A DNA stretch of 16,146 nt from Methanomassiliicoccaceae archaeon (lineage in GTDB: Archaea > Thermoplasmatota > Thermoplasmata > Methanomassiliicoccales > Methanomethylophilaceae), in contig WRNI01000002.1 in assembly GCA_009776695.1 (NCBI GenBank), positions 1-16,146 of the forward strand, read 5' to 3'. The number at the start of each line of letters is the position of its first letter. Position 1 is the stretch's first letter. Below, one piece after another: positions 1 through 6,432 of this stretch. The notes under the pieces are model-generated. The model ran no database searches. It had not been told where the DNA came from and saw only the letters and a program-made list of their open reading frames with translations. The position numbers and the translations under genes were made by a program.

Positions 1-2690
1 TAACAGGAGGCAGCATCGTTGCGACAGGTGGCGATCCGATCGGCGGCTCGACCGCCGGAGGCGGTGCCGGTATCGGAGGCGGCGACGGCAGTTACGGTAT
101 GTACGGCACCGGCGGCAACATCACGATAGGCGGTAACGCGCAGGTGACCGCGACGGGCGGATGGGGCGCTGCAGGGATAGGCGGCGGCGCGAGTATAGGT
201 TCCTCCATAGAGAGCGACGGAGGGGTCATCAAAATAGGTGATGACGCAGTCGTCACAGCGATCGGCGGCGATGGAGGCGCAGGGATAGGCGGAGGCACAA
301 ACTCCGGCAGCAGCGGTGCCGATAACGGTTCCGGCGGCAACATCACGGTAGGCAGTGATGCACGGGTGACCGCGACCGGCAGCGGAGGCGGCGCGGGCAT
401 AGGCGGAGGCGCGAGAATAAGCGGTCCGGGCGGCAACGGCGGAACGATCATAATAAACAGCGGCACCGTGATCGCAACAGGCGGTTCCGGCGGGGGTGCG
501 GGCATAGGCGGCGGCAGCGGAGGCAACGGTGCCGCATTCACCACATACAGCGCCGCATACATCGAAGCATACTCATATTATCAGGGAGCGGGAAGCAGGC
601 CGGCCATACACGCCAGTAATTCGCCGACGCTCGGCGACGGATGGTATGTGAACGCATTCTTCACGACACCGTTCCTCTCTCCGATGACGCTGAACGTCTT
701 CGAGGAAGGGGACACGGATGTTCTGCTGGCAGCGCTGACCCTGCCTGCAAATTACCGCGCATTCGCGTTCCAGATACCTCCGGGCTCTTCGGCGGCAAAG
801 GATTACAACGTATACGCGGAGACGGCGACCGGTCCGGAACCGGTCGTGCACGATGATGCGGATGAGAGCGCCGTGATCAGTTCAGTGAAGTCGCTGACCG
901 GTTACAGCGGTCACGGCGGCACCGACGGGGCGCTGCCCGTGAAAATGGGCGTGACGCTGTATACGGTTACCTTCGACCCTGATAACGTTACGGATATGCC
1001 GTGGACAGAACTGGCGGCCGCCGGAGGGCATCTCACGGAGCCGACCGGATACACCAAAGCGGGATACATCATCGACGGGTGGTACGAAGGCGCGGTAAAA
1101 TGGGACTTCGGTACGGACACAGTAAGCGGTGACATGACGCTCACCGCGAAATGGACCGCGGTATGGGAGGCGACCGTCAATTTAACATTGGACGGCAGCG
1201 CGTGGGACGGTCAGACCGTCGAACTGTACAGCGGGGCGATCAAGGTCGCCGATCTTATTGACTCTGCAGGCTCATACTCCGCGGAGGTCATTGACGGAAC
1301 GTACGCGATATACGTGAACGGCACCGATACCGGCGAAACAATAACGATATTCGGGGCACCGGACAGCGTGACACTGGATTATTTCACGCTGACGCTGAAC
1401 ACGAGCACCGGAATATCATCGGTCACCGGTGACGGCATATATCTCAGCGGTTCGGTGGTAAGCATAGACGCTGTCGTTTCAGCGGGATACATATGGGAGA
1501 AGTGGGTCGAGATAACGACGACCGGCATCGGCGAAGACACCAACAAGTCAACGTCCGTGACGGTGAACGATACTATCGAGCTTACGGCGACGGCGGCGGT
1601 CCCGGTGTATACGCTGACGGTGTATCTGACGCTTGACGCGGTCGCGTGGGACGGTCAGACCGTCGAATTATATGTCGGGGCGGTCAAGATGGCCGATCTT
1701 ACCGACAACGCCGACGGTTCCTACGATTCGGACGTCATTGACGGGACGTACGCGATATACGTGAACGGTGACGATACCGGCAGGACGGTAACGATATCGG
1801 GAGCACCGGACAACGTGACGATCGATTATTTCACATTAACGCTGAACGCAGGGACCGGAATATCATCGGTCACCGGCGGCGGAATATATATCGACGGTTC
1901 CGTTGTGAACATAGACGCCGCCGTCTCATCGGGATACGTATGGGAGAAGTGGGTCGAGATAACGACGACCGGCATTGGCGAAGATATCAATAAGTCAACG
2001 TCCGTGATGATGAGCGATACTATTGAGCTTACGGCGACCGCAACGGTCTCGGAGTATACCGTTACCGTGATAGCGGACGAGGGATCGGAATTCGAATATA
2101 CGATAACGGGAGGCACAACGGGAACATTCACTGTCGACGCGTCAGGCATGTACGAAATTCCGGACAAGGTCCCGTACGGATCGTCCATAGACATATGGAC
2201 GACATCCGGTCCTGTGGACGAAGTCGAATGGACGTACGGTCCGCCCGGTCATGAGGTAAGGTCGGTAGGCATATTCACGAAATCGATAACCGAGGACCTC
2301 ACGGTAACAGCGAAGCTCCTTCCGCCGCCCGCACCGCCGGCACCTTGGCCGTGGGCGGTGCTGGCGGCGCTCGGCCTGCTGTTCCTGCTGATATTCCTGG
2401 ATGACGACGACGAGGAGATATTCGGTAAAGTAACGCATAACGGCAAGGGCGCGGAAGGTGTCAGTATAGTTTACATGTCCGATGACAGCGTCAGAAGGAC
2501 GGTGACGACGGACAGGGACGGCGATTACTCCATTCCTGTGACAGTAGGATCCGTGGTCGTCATACTGGACGCGGTCGGGTATTCATCGTCGGCCGTATCA
2601 ATTGACGGTACGGCCGCACAGGACGGTCTGCCGCTCAGAGTAAAAGCGGAGAAGGACAGGACGAGGGTGAACATCACGGTAAAGGAGTGA
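1..2690 (+). CDS. Adhesin-like surface protein with InlB-type repeats, C-terminal part (5' end outside window)
   Basis: The reading frame is open from base 3, so the start lies upstream; 895 residues are visible (numbered here from the codon at base 3). Residues 3-175 are glycine-rich repeats carrying five (A/G)AGIGGG motifs. Residues 317-384 match an InlB B-repeat (Listeria-Bacteroides repeat, Flg_new type) ending GDMTLTAKW. Two tandem units of about 147 residues follow (387-682), sharing WDGQTVELY, DGTYAIYVNG, DYFTLTLN and EKWVEITTTGIGED. After a further beta-rich stretch and a Pro/Ala-rich linker comes a membrane segment (782-799, WPWAVLAALGLLFLLIFL), then DDDDEE and about 90 residues resembling a carboxypeptidase-regulatory-like or CNA-B-like fold. 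The extracellular part is probably a stalk or adhesin used in contact with host or neighbouring cells. That role is inferred from architecture; no catalytic motif is seen. A signal peptide would lie outside the window. Confidence 0.85.
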   Translation, partial: TGGSIVATGGDPIGGSTAGGGAGIGGGDGSYGMYGTGGNITIGGNAQVTATGGWGAAGIGGGASIGSSIESDGGVIKIGDDAVVTAIGGDGGAGIGGGTNSGSSGADNGSGGNITVGSDARVTATGSGGGAGIGGGARISGPGGNGGTIIINSGTVIATGGSGGGAGIGGGSGGNGAAFTTYSAAYIEAYSYYQGAGSRPAIHASNSPTLGDGWYVNAFFTTPFLSPMTLNVFEEGDTDVLLAALTLPANYRAFAFQIPPGSSAAKDYNVYAETATGPEPVVHDDADESAVISSVKSLTGYSGHGGTDGALPVKMGVTLYTVTFDPDNVTDMPWTELAAAGGHLTEPTGYTKAGYIIDGWYEGAVKWDFGTDTVSGDMTLTAKWTAVWEATVNLTLDGSAWDGQTVELYSGAIKVADLIDSAGSYSAEVIDGTYAIYVNGTDTGETITIFGAPDSVTLDYFTLTLNTSTGISSVTGDGIYLSGSVVSIDAVVSAGYIWEKWVEITTTGIGEDTNKSTSVTVNDTIELTATAAVPVYTLTVYLTLDAVAWDGQTVELYVGAVKMADLTDNADGSYDSDVIDGTYAIYVNGDDTGRTVTISGAPDNVTIDYFTLTLNAGTGISSVTGGGIYIDGSVVNIDAAVSSGYVWEKWVEITTTGIGEDINKSTSVMMSDTIELTATATVSEYTVTVIADEGSEFEYTITGGTTGTFTVDASGMYEIPDKVPYGSSIDIWTTSGPVDEVEWTYGPPGHEVRSVGIFTKSITEDLTVTAKLLPPPAPPAPWPWAVLAALGLLFLLIFLDDDDEEIFGKVTHNGKGAEGVSIVYMSDDSVRRTVTTDRDGDYSIPVTVGSVVVILDAVGYSSSAVSIDGTAAQDGLPLRVKAEKDRTRVNITVKE
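9..527 (+). repeat. Glycine-rich coding repeat array, (A/G)AGIGGG motif
   Basis: The encoded protein repeats a pattern of roughly 35-38 residues: GG, a short strand such as NITIGG or NITVGS, A-x-V-T-A-x-G, a glycine run, then (A/G)AGIGGG. Five copies of the terminal motif are visible. Spacing is regular but the copies have diverged, with variable insertions between them. Short alternating hydrophobic strands separated by glycine turns are compatible with a beta-solenoid; that fold is inference. The array probably continues upstream of the window. Confidence 0.75.
1161..2048 (+). repeat. Tandem duplication of a ~147-residue coding unit
   Basis: Unit 1 spans 1161-1601 and unit 2 spans 1602-2048. 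They keep long exact DNA matches: 25 bases at 1199-1223 versus 1643-1667, and 37 bases at 1492-1528 versus 1939-1975. The offset changes from 444 to 447 bases, so the units differ by small in-frame indels. Identity at DNA level, including third positions, points to a recent duplication or ongoing gene conversion. Confidence 0.9.
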
Positions 2691-2728
2691 ATGCGGGCGC
2701 CGACACCGTAAACAAAAAAGAACGTCAA

Positions 2729-2763
2729 GCGGGGAACGCCCTCCCCGCACCTTTATCTTTTAT
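2729..2763 (+). terminator. GC hairpin followed by T-rich tract downstream of adhesin gene
   Basis: GCGGGGA (2729-2735) pairs perfectly with TCCCCGC (2742-2748) around a six-base loop, followed by a T-rich tract (CTTTATCTTTTA). It lies 38 bases after the adhesin stop. Archaeal termination needs mainly the T-rich tract, so the hairpin may instead protect the 3' end. The rest of the 2691-2907 gap shows nothing further until the promoter-like sequence before rnhB. Confidence 0.5.
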
Positions 2764-2875
2764 GATTTCTGACGAACAACACGCGGTCTCACTGCGTTCT
2801 CCTGACGGATGAGATGTACGCGGCATCATAACTTTCATCCGGCGGTCAGTATCCCGGGGATCTTTCCGATTCTTA

Positions 2876-2887
2876 AAGATTATAAAC
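2876..2887 (+). promoter_or_regulatory. Probable TATA box for rnhB
   Basis: An AT-rich element (AAGATTATAAAC) lies about 25-30 bases before the rnhB start codon. This is the distance at which an archaeal box A would start transcription at or very near the start codon, giving a leaderless or very short-leader message. The match to TTTAWATA is only partial. Confidence 0.4.
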
Positions 2888-2907
2888 AGGCAGAGGATAG
2901 TCCGTGA

Positions 2908-3549
2908 GTGATGTTCTGCGGTATCGATGAGGCGGGCCGGGGGCCGGTGATGGGCCCGATGGTCGTTGCGTCCGTTTTTGTTGAGGACGATGAACAGCTG
3001 AAAAAAATAGGCGTAAAAGATTCGAAGAAGCTTTCCCCGCAGACACGCGAAGCAATGTTCGCCGAGATAACGGACGCCGCGGACCACAGGATCATCGTGA
3101 TACACGCTGAGGAGATCGATCTCAGGCGAAAGAACAGTTCGCTGAATGATATCGAACTGCAAATGTTCGCCGACTCCGTCGCGGGAATGAAAGTGTCGAC
3201 GGTCTACGCAGACTGCCCGGATGTGAACGAATCATCATTCTCTTCATCGTTATCATTGAAGCTCGGCAGTGTCCGGGTTGTTGCGAAGCACAAAGCTGAC
3301 GATACGTACCCTGTGGTGTCCGCGGCGTCCATAATCGCAAAAGTAACAAGGGACCGTTACATCGCGGAAATAGCGAAAGAGCTCGGTACCGACATAGGGA
3401 GCGGTTATCCGAGCGATCCGGTAACGACAGAGTTCATCGCTAAATGGATAAAGGAGAACGGGAATGCGCCACCGCACACCCGGCGCTCATGGGAAACGGT
3501 CAGAAGGATGATGACCGTCTCCATGAACAGGAAGATCACGGACTGGTGA
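2908..3549 (+). CDS. rnhB: Ribonuclease HII
   Basis: This enzyme cleaves the RNA strand of RNA-DNA hybrids and starts removal of single ribonucleotides and Okazaki primers in the cytoplasm. The N-terminus carries the family signature GIDEAGRGPV (acidic pair D7/E8). YADCPD supplies a third acidic residue (D102), and KADDTYPVVSAASIIAK holds the fourth (D131) plus the conserved Ser/Lys segment. At 213 residues it is normal length for archaeal RNase HII. The start is either GTG 2908 or the adjacent ATG 2911; the two differ by one residue, and a weak GAGG at 2893-2896 does not decide between them. The SCP2 gene follows after four bases, so the two are probably co-transcribed. Confidence 0.95.
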   Translation: MMFCGIDEAGRGPVMGPMVVASVFVEDDEQLKKIGVKDSKKLSPQTREAMFAEITDAADHRIIVIHAEEIDLRRKNSSLNDIELQMFADSVAGMKVSTVYADCPDVNESSFSSSLSLKLGSVRVVAKHKADDTYPVVSAASIIAKVTRDRYIAEIAKELGTDIGSGYPSDPVTTEFIAKWIKENGNAPPHTRRSWETVRRMMTVSMNRKITDW

Positions 3550-3553
3550 AAAA

Positions 3554-3886
3554 ATGACGATGTACGGCGCTATTCAGGGAATGATCGACAAATTCCATAA
3601 AAAAGTTGAGAACGATGAGAAACTTCGCGGAAAGCTTGACGGCGTCGTAAAGACGATGAACATCGACCTCGGGACCGAATGCTATTCGATGAGGCTGGAC
3701 GATGCTCAGATATATGATTACCGCGAAGGGATGACGGACACCGCCGACATATACTTCGCATCGACGCCGGAGGTCCTTCAGCAGCTGATAGACGGTACGC
3801 TGAGACCGATGAAAGGATACCTCACGAGAAAGTTCACAGTGAAGGGAAAGCTTGAGGACATAATGTACCTGAAAAGTTTATTTTAA
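3554..3886 (+). CDS. SCP2 sterol-binding domain protein
   Basis: A 110-residue stand-alone protein resembling the SCP2 (sterol carrier protein 2) domain. The visible pattern is an amphipathic N-terminal helix, strands around KTMNIDL and CYSMRLDDAQI, then DTADIYFASTPEVLQQLIDGTLRPMKGYLTRKFTVKGKLEDIMYLKSLF-like ending, in which 'DGTLRPMKGYLTRKFTVKGK' is the typical SCP2 C-terminal segment. The fold forms a hydrophobic tunnel that binds lipids or acyl-CoA in other organisms. The archaeal ligand is unknown; isoprenoid or other lipid binding is inference. The ATG at 3554 is preceded by GGTGA, which overlaps the rnhB stop, so translation is probably coupled. A second ATG at 3560 is possible. Confidence 0.8.
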   Translation: MTMYGAIQGMIDKFHKKVENDEKLRGKLDGVVKTMNIDLGTECYSMRLDDAQIYDYREGMTDTADIYFASTPEVLQQLIDGTLRPMKGYLTRKFTVKGKLEDIMYLKSLF

Positions 3887-3943
3887 CGTTGCTGGCACCT
3901 TATCACGCATGCGCATTCCGAGCGCCGGAACAAGTATGCAAAC

Positions 3944-3951
3944 TATAAATA
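3944..3951 (+). promoter_or_regulatory. TATA box of the initiator tRNA gene
   Basis: TATAAATA is centred about 29 bases upstream of the mature 5' end of the tRNA. This is the expected archaeal box A spacing for transcription starting a few bases before the tRNA. The rest of the 90-base gap after the SCP2 gene shows nothing else. Confidence 0.75.
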
Positions 3952-3976
3952 GGTCATAGGTTTAGAGGGCAACCAC

Positions 3977-4054
3977 AGCGAGGTGGGGTAGCCAGGATAT
4001 CCCGTCGGGCTCATAACCCGGAGACCGGTCGTTCAAATCGACCCCTCGCTACCA
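3977..4054 (+). tRNA. Initiator tRNA-Met (CAT), CCA encoded
   Basis: The cloverleaf folds completely. The acceptor stem AGCGAGG (3977-3983) pairs with CCTCGCT (4044-4050). The D arm is 3986-4003. The anticodon arm is 4005-4021 with loop CTCATAA and anticodon CAT at 4012-4014. The variable loop is 4022-4026, and the T arm GGTCG-TTCAAAT-CGACC is 4027-4043. The discriminator is A4051, followed by an encoded CCA. Two features mark it as initiator rather than elongator: the A1:U72 first pair and three consecutive G-C pairs (GGG/CCC) next to the anticodon loop. No intron is present. It delivers methionine to the ribosomal P site with aIF2; aIF1, also encoded in this window, helps select the start codon. 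Confidence 0.95.
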
Positions 4055-4065
4055 CTTGTCACCTG

Positions 4066-4072
4066 TTCTTTT
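4066..4072 (+). terminator. Short T-rich tract after the tRNA
   Basis: TTCTTTT lies 12 bases after the encoded CCA and is the first pyrimidine run downstream. Short oligo-T tracts commonly end archaeal tRNA transcripts. The tract is brief and the call is weak. Confidence 0.3.
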
Positions 4073-4108
4073 CGTGCTGTATTTCCGTATCGGGACCGCC
4101 GGCATCGG

Positions 4109-4870
4109 TCATTCTCTGAATTCCCCGAGCCGTTTCTGCATTATCGATATGTCGTCAACATAAACGCCCTCGGGCTCCTCGAGATCGTCAAGGCATCCCA
4201 GCCAGTATACGACGACGCCGGGCCCGAATATCTTTGTGTACGGTATAAGCTGCTTCTTGGAGTTCATGCGGAACTCGGTGTTGTCGCCGAATGATGCTTT
4301 GCTCTCCACCCAATATATCTTCTTGCCGTTGTACGTCATCGGCGTGTCGAGCAACGCGTCCGGTGTCTTTTCATAAACACCGCGGAGATCCGGCTCCGTC
4401 CTGTATGTTATTCCCTGACCGTCAAGCCATTCGTGCAGTAACGATTCACCCCATATCCCCCGCTGTCTCTGTCTTTCGTTCGCCTCCGGCGAATAAACGA
4501 GGTCGGCGTTGCGTATCTCCATTATCTCGTTCCTGAGATCTTTGTTCCGGGCGATATCGGGTTCGTTTATGTATTCCCAGAATTCCTTTCTCGATGCGCC
4601 GTCCTCCAGGAAGATGAACATCGCCGTCAGTATCGGCGGGAACCTCCATTTGTTTGAGATCTCAAGCAACGTGTGGCCTTGTTTCCATTCCCTCAGCATC
4701 CGGCCGCTGTTCTGCTTCACAACGTAAAATCTCTTCTTCACTTCGCGTGTCGTCCTCTGAGTGAATATTGTGATAAGAAGCTCACTGTCGTATCCCTTCT
4801 TTTCCATCCTTTCGATGTCCTTCGGGATGTTCAGGGACGAATATATCTGTTTATAATCCTCATACTTAAT
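4109..4870 (-). CDS. CDIN1/C15orf41 (TPD-motif) homologue, predicted PD-(D/E)XK nuclease
   Basis: The C-terminal half holds the signature of the TPD family that includes human CDIN1: GIWGESLLHEWL, then KTPDALL, then WVESKASFGD, then KIFGPGVVVYWLG. The order E...TPD...ExK is that of a PD-(D/E)XK nuclease core. Numbered from the ATT start, the likely catalytic residues are E142, D171, E189 and K191. The N-terminal 120 residues are helical and basic. The first ATG (4807) gives 232 residues. Start 4870 is chosen because a perfect GGTGATC ribosome site (4879-4873) sits just before ATT at 4870-4868, and the extra 21 residues (IKYEDYKQIYSSL...) resemble the start of human CDIN1. The upstream oxidoreductase stop codon lies within this ribosome site, so the two genes are translationally coupled. 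The substrate is unknown. Human CDIN1 is mutated in congenital dyserythropoietic anaemia type I. Confidence 0.8.
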   Translation of the reverse strand: MKYEDYKQIYSSLNIPKDIERMEKKGYDSELLITIFTQRTTREVKKRFYVVKQNSGRMLREWKQGHTLLEISNKWRFPPILTAMFIFLEDGASRKEFWEYINEPDIARNKDLRNEIMEIRNADLVYSPEANERQRQRGIWGESLLHEWLDGQGITYRTEPDLRGVYEKTPDALLDTPMTYNGKKIYWVESKASFGDNTEFRMNSKKQLIPYTKIFGPGVVVYWLGCLDDLEEPEGVYVDDISIMQKRLGEFRE

Positions 4871-4872
4871 TT

Positions 4873-4879
4873 GATCACC
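4873..4879 (-). promoter_or_regulatory. Ribosome binding site GGTGATC that decides the CDIN1-homologue start
   Basis: On the minus strand GGTGATC is an exact complement of the archaeal 16S rRNA 3' tail core. It is followed by AA and then ATT. The first ATG in frame is 65 bases farther on, too far for this site to serve. The TGA stop of the oxidoreductase (4877-4875) is embedded in it. Confidence 0.65.
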
Positions 4880-6227
4880 CTTTCAGGTTGTTGCAGAGAT
4901 CGTCGACGGCGGAGATGACAACATCCCTTACCATCGATGTAGGCGGGCAGTAGGCGTTCTCCGAGTTCGCGAGAAAATCTTCCGCTTTAGTTTTGTTTAT
5001 AACGGCGCCGGTGAGCCAGTCTATCCTTCCCGTTGCGTCCTCGCCGGCGATCAGCTGGGCGCCGATCATCACGTGCGTCTCCGCGTCGGCGAGAACCTTG
5101 ACTATCATTTCCTTGTTCCCCGGGTAATATCTCGCTCTCGTGTATCCGGTCGCCTTTCCCGACGTTACTTTAATGCCGTACCATGACGCGAGATTTTCGG
5201 AAAGACCGGTGCCAGCGATGTGTATGTCGCCGATGACGCTCACCCACGGGCTTGCGACCGCTCCCGATTCCGAATTGCCGCCTGCCGCGTTCTTACCGGC
5301 CGCCATTCCTTGTTTCACCGCCGTCGAGCCCAATTGGCTCATCGTCGGCCCGGGCGCGATCGCCGATTCGCACTGAACGACATCGCCGGCGAGGAATATG
5401 TCGTTCACTTCTTTACCGTTGATGTATGGTCTCATCGTCCTCGATACGGCGACGCCGCCTAATTGACCTATATCAAGGCCGAGCATCTTCGGAATTTCAA
5501 GATTCGCGCGGACGCCCGTGGCGAGTATCACCATGTCGCACTCATACTTCTTATCGCCGGCGGTGACGCTTTTTACCTTTCCGTCGCCGTCTATGGACCT
5601 TATCGGCGAGCTCAGCGCGAACCTGACGCCCATGGATTCGATGTGTCTCTGAACATGGTCGGCAATGTCTTTGTCCGCGATCCTCGGAACTATCTGGTCG
5701 AGCATTTCAACGACGGTGACGTCCTTGCCGCTGTTCTTTATGGACAGCGCCATCTCCAGGCCGATGACACCGGCGCCGGCGACGATGACCTTTTTTGACG
5801 TCGCCATCGCCTCGCTTATCCTTTTGCCGTCGTTTATGGTGCGGACGATGAACACATTCTTCAGATCGATGCCGTTGATCGGCGGCCTGAACACCGTGCC
5901 GCCCGTCGCGACGACAAGCGAATCGTATCCGTACGTCTCGCCGCCGGCGGTGACCGTTCTCGCATTGCCGTCAACGTTCGTGACTTTCGTAAGCGTGCGG
6001 ACATCGATATCTCTTTCCCTGGAATAGAACTGAACATCATGCATCACGATGTCCTTCCATCCCGTTCTGCCCTCAAGGACCCACGGGATCATGCACGGCG
6101 AATATGCGATGTGCTCATCCTCCGTGAATACGATAATATTCGCTTCGGGATCGGTCCTCTTGGCGGCGGATGCCGCGGTCATGCCCGCGGCCCCCGAGCC
6201 TATGACAATGATCTTTCGTGCCATCAT
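4875..6227 (-). CDS. FAD-dependent pyridine nucleotide-disulfide oxidoreductase (CoA-disulfide reductase/NADH oxidase family)
   Basis: A 450-residue flavoprotein using NAD(P)H. The N-terminal FAD-binding site is KIIVIGSGAAGM (GxGxxG at 10-15). C45 in YSPCMIPWVLEG sits where CoA-disulfide reductases and NADH oxidases keep their single redox cysteine. The second Rossmann motif VIVAGAGVIGLEMA (GAGVIG, 151-156) binds NAD(P)H. ILATGVR and DIFLAGDV (AGD 280-282) complete the FAD site, and the last ~110 residues are the dimerisation domain, including AYCPPTS. It probably reduces a low-molecular thiol disulfide or oxygen in the cytoplasm; the exact substrate cannot be read from sequence. Start 6227 was chosen over 6272 because AGGTG (6239-6235) lies seven bases upstream and the Rossmann strand begins a few residues later. 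It overlaps the ribosome site of the following CDIN1 homologue. Confidence 0.88.
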   Translation of the reverse strand: MMARKIIVIGSGAAGMTAASAAKRTDPEANIIVFTEDEHIAYSPCMIPWVLEGRTGWKDIVMHDVQFYSRERDIDVRTLTKVTNVDGNARTVTAGGETYGYDSLVVATGGTVFRPPINGIDLKNVFIVRTINDGKRISEAMATSKKVIVAGAGVIGLEMALSIKNSGKDVTVVEMLDQIVPRIADKDIADHVQRHIESMGVRFALSSPIRSIDGDGKVKSVTAGDKKYECDMVILATGVRANLEIPKMLGLDIGQLGGVAVSRTMRPYINGKEVNDIFLAGDVVQCESAIAPGPTMSQLGSTAVKQGMAAGKNAAGGNSESGAVASPWVSVIGDIHIAGTGLSENLASWYGIKVTSGKATGYTRARYYPGNKEMIVKVLADAETHVMIGAQLIAGEDATGRIDWLTGAVINKTKAEDFLANSENAYCPPTSMVRDVVISAVDDLCNNLKG

Positions 6228-6270
6228 TAACGCGCACCTATCGGACGGGAACATAATAATCTTTCCCAGC

Positions 6271-6276
6271 ATATAT
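6271..6276 (-). promoter_or_regulatory. Possible TATA box for the oxidoreductase operon
   Basis: On the minus strand GATATATG lies about 45-50 bases before the chosen start, predicting a leader of about 20 bases that would contain the AGGTG ribosome site. A second AT-rich candidate (GATTATTATG, 6252-6261) is closer to the start. The two cannot be separated by eye. Confidence 0.35.
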
Positions 6277-6400
6277 CCGTAACGTTAACGGCGGACACCG
6301 CGCATATGCCGTGTTTCGGCAGGAAAGGGCAATAAAAATAATGATGCGCACCAACGTCAGCGATCACATTCACCGATACGTGCGCAGAATGCGCGGAAAG

Positions 6401-6409
6401 ATATTAAAT
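6401..6409 (+). promoter_or_regulatory. TATA box for the RaSEA-DUF5611 pair
   Basis: ATATTAAAT preceded by purine-rich GGAAAG (a BRE-like element) is centred 28 bases before the RaSEA ATG. This places the transcription start at or next to the start codon. With no ribosome binding site visible, the message is probably leaderless. The gap of about 205 bases to the divergent oxidoreductase gene holds both promoters and small palindromes at 6277-6291 and 6345-6386. Confidence 0.55.
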
Positions 6410-6432
6410 CGCAACGCATTCGCCGTTGTGAT

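Noticed and set aside
1..530. CRISPR array or DNA satellite
   Set aside because: The periodicity is in protein sequence, the repeats are diverged at DNA level, and there are no constant repeats with unique spacers.
92..562. 156-residue proline-rich minus-strand reading frame
   Set aside because: It is the exact antisense of the glycine-rich repeats (GGC/GGA codons read as GCC/TCC), so its length follows from codon bias. It has no ribosome site or family resemblance.
3887..4108. Attachment site or integrated element at the tRNA gene
   Set aside because: No integrase gene, no repeat of the tRNA 3' end and no foreign genes are seen next to it; neighbouring genes are chromosomal housekeeping types.
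4808..4870. Frameshift or sequencing error explaining the missing ATG of the CDIN1 homologue
   Set aside because: The frame is continuous from just after the upstream stop to the conserved core, and the ribosome site is intact, so no indel is needed; a substitution error at the ATT codon cannot be excluded.
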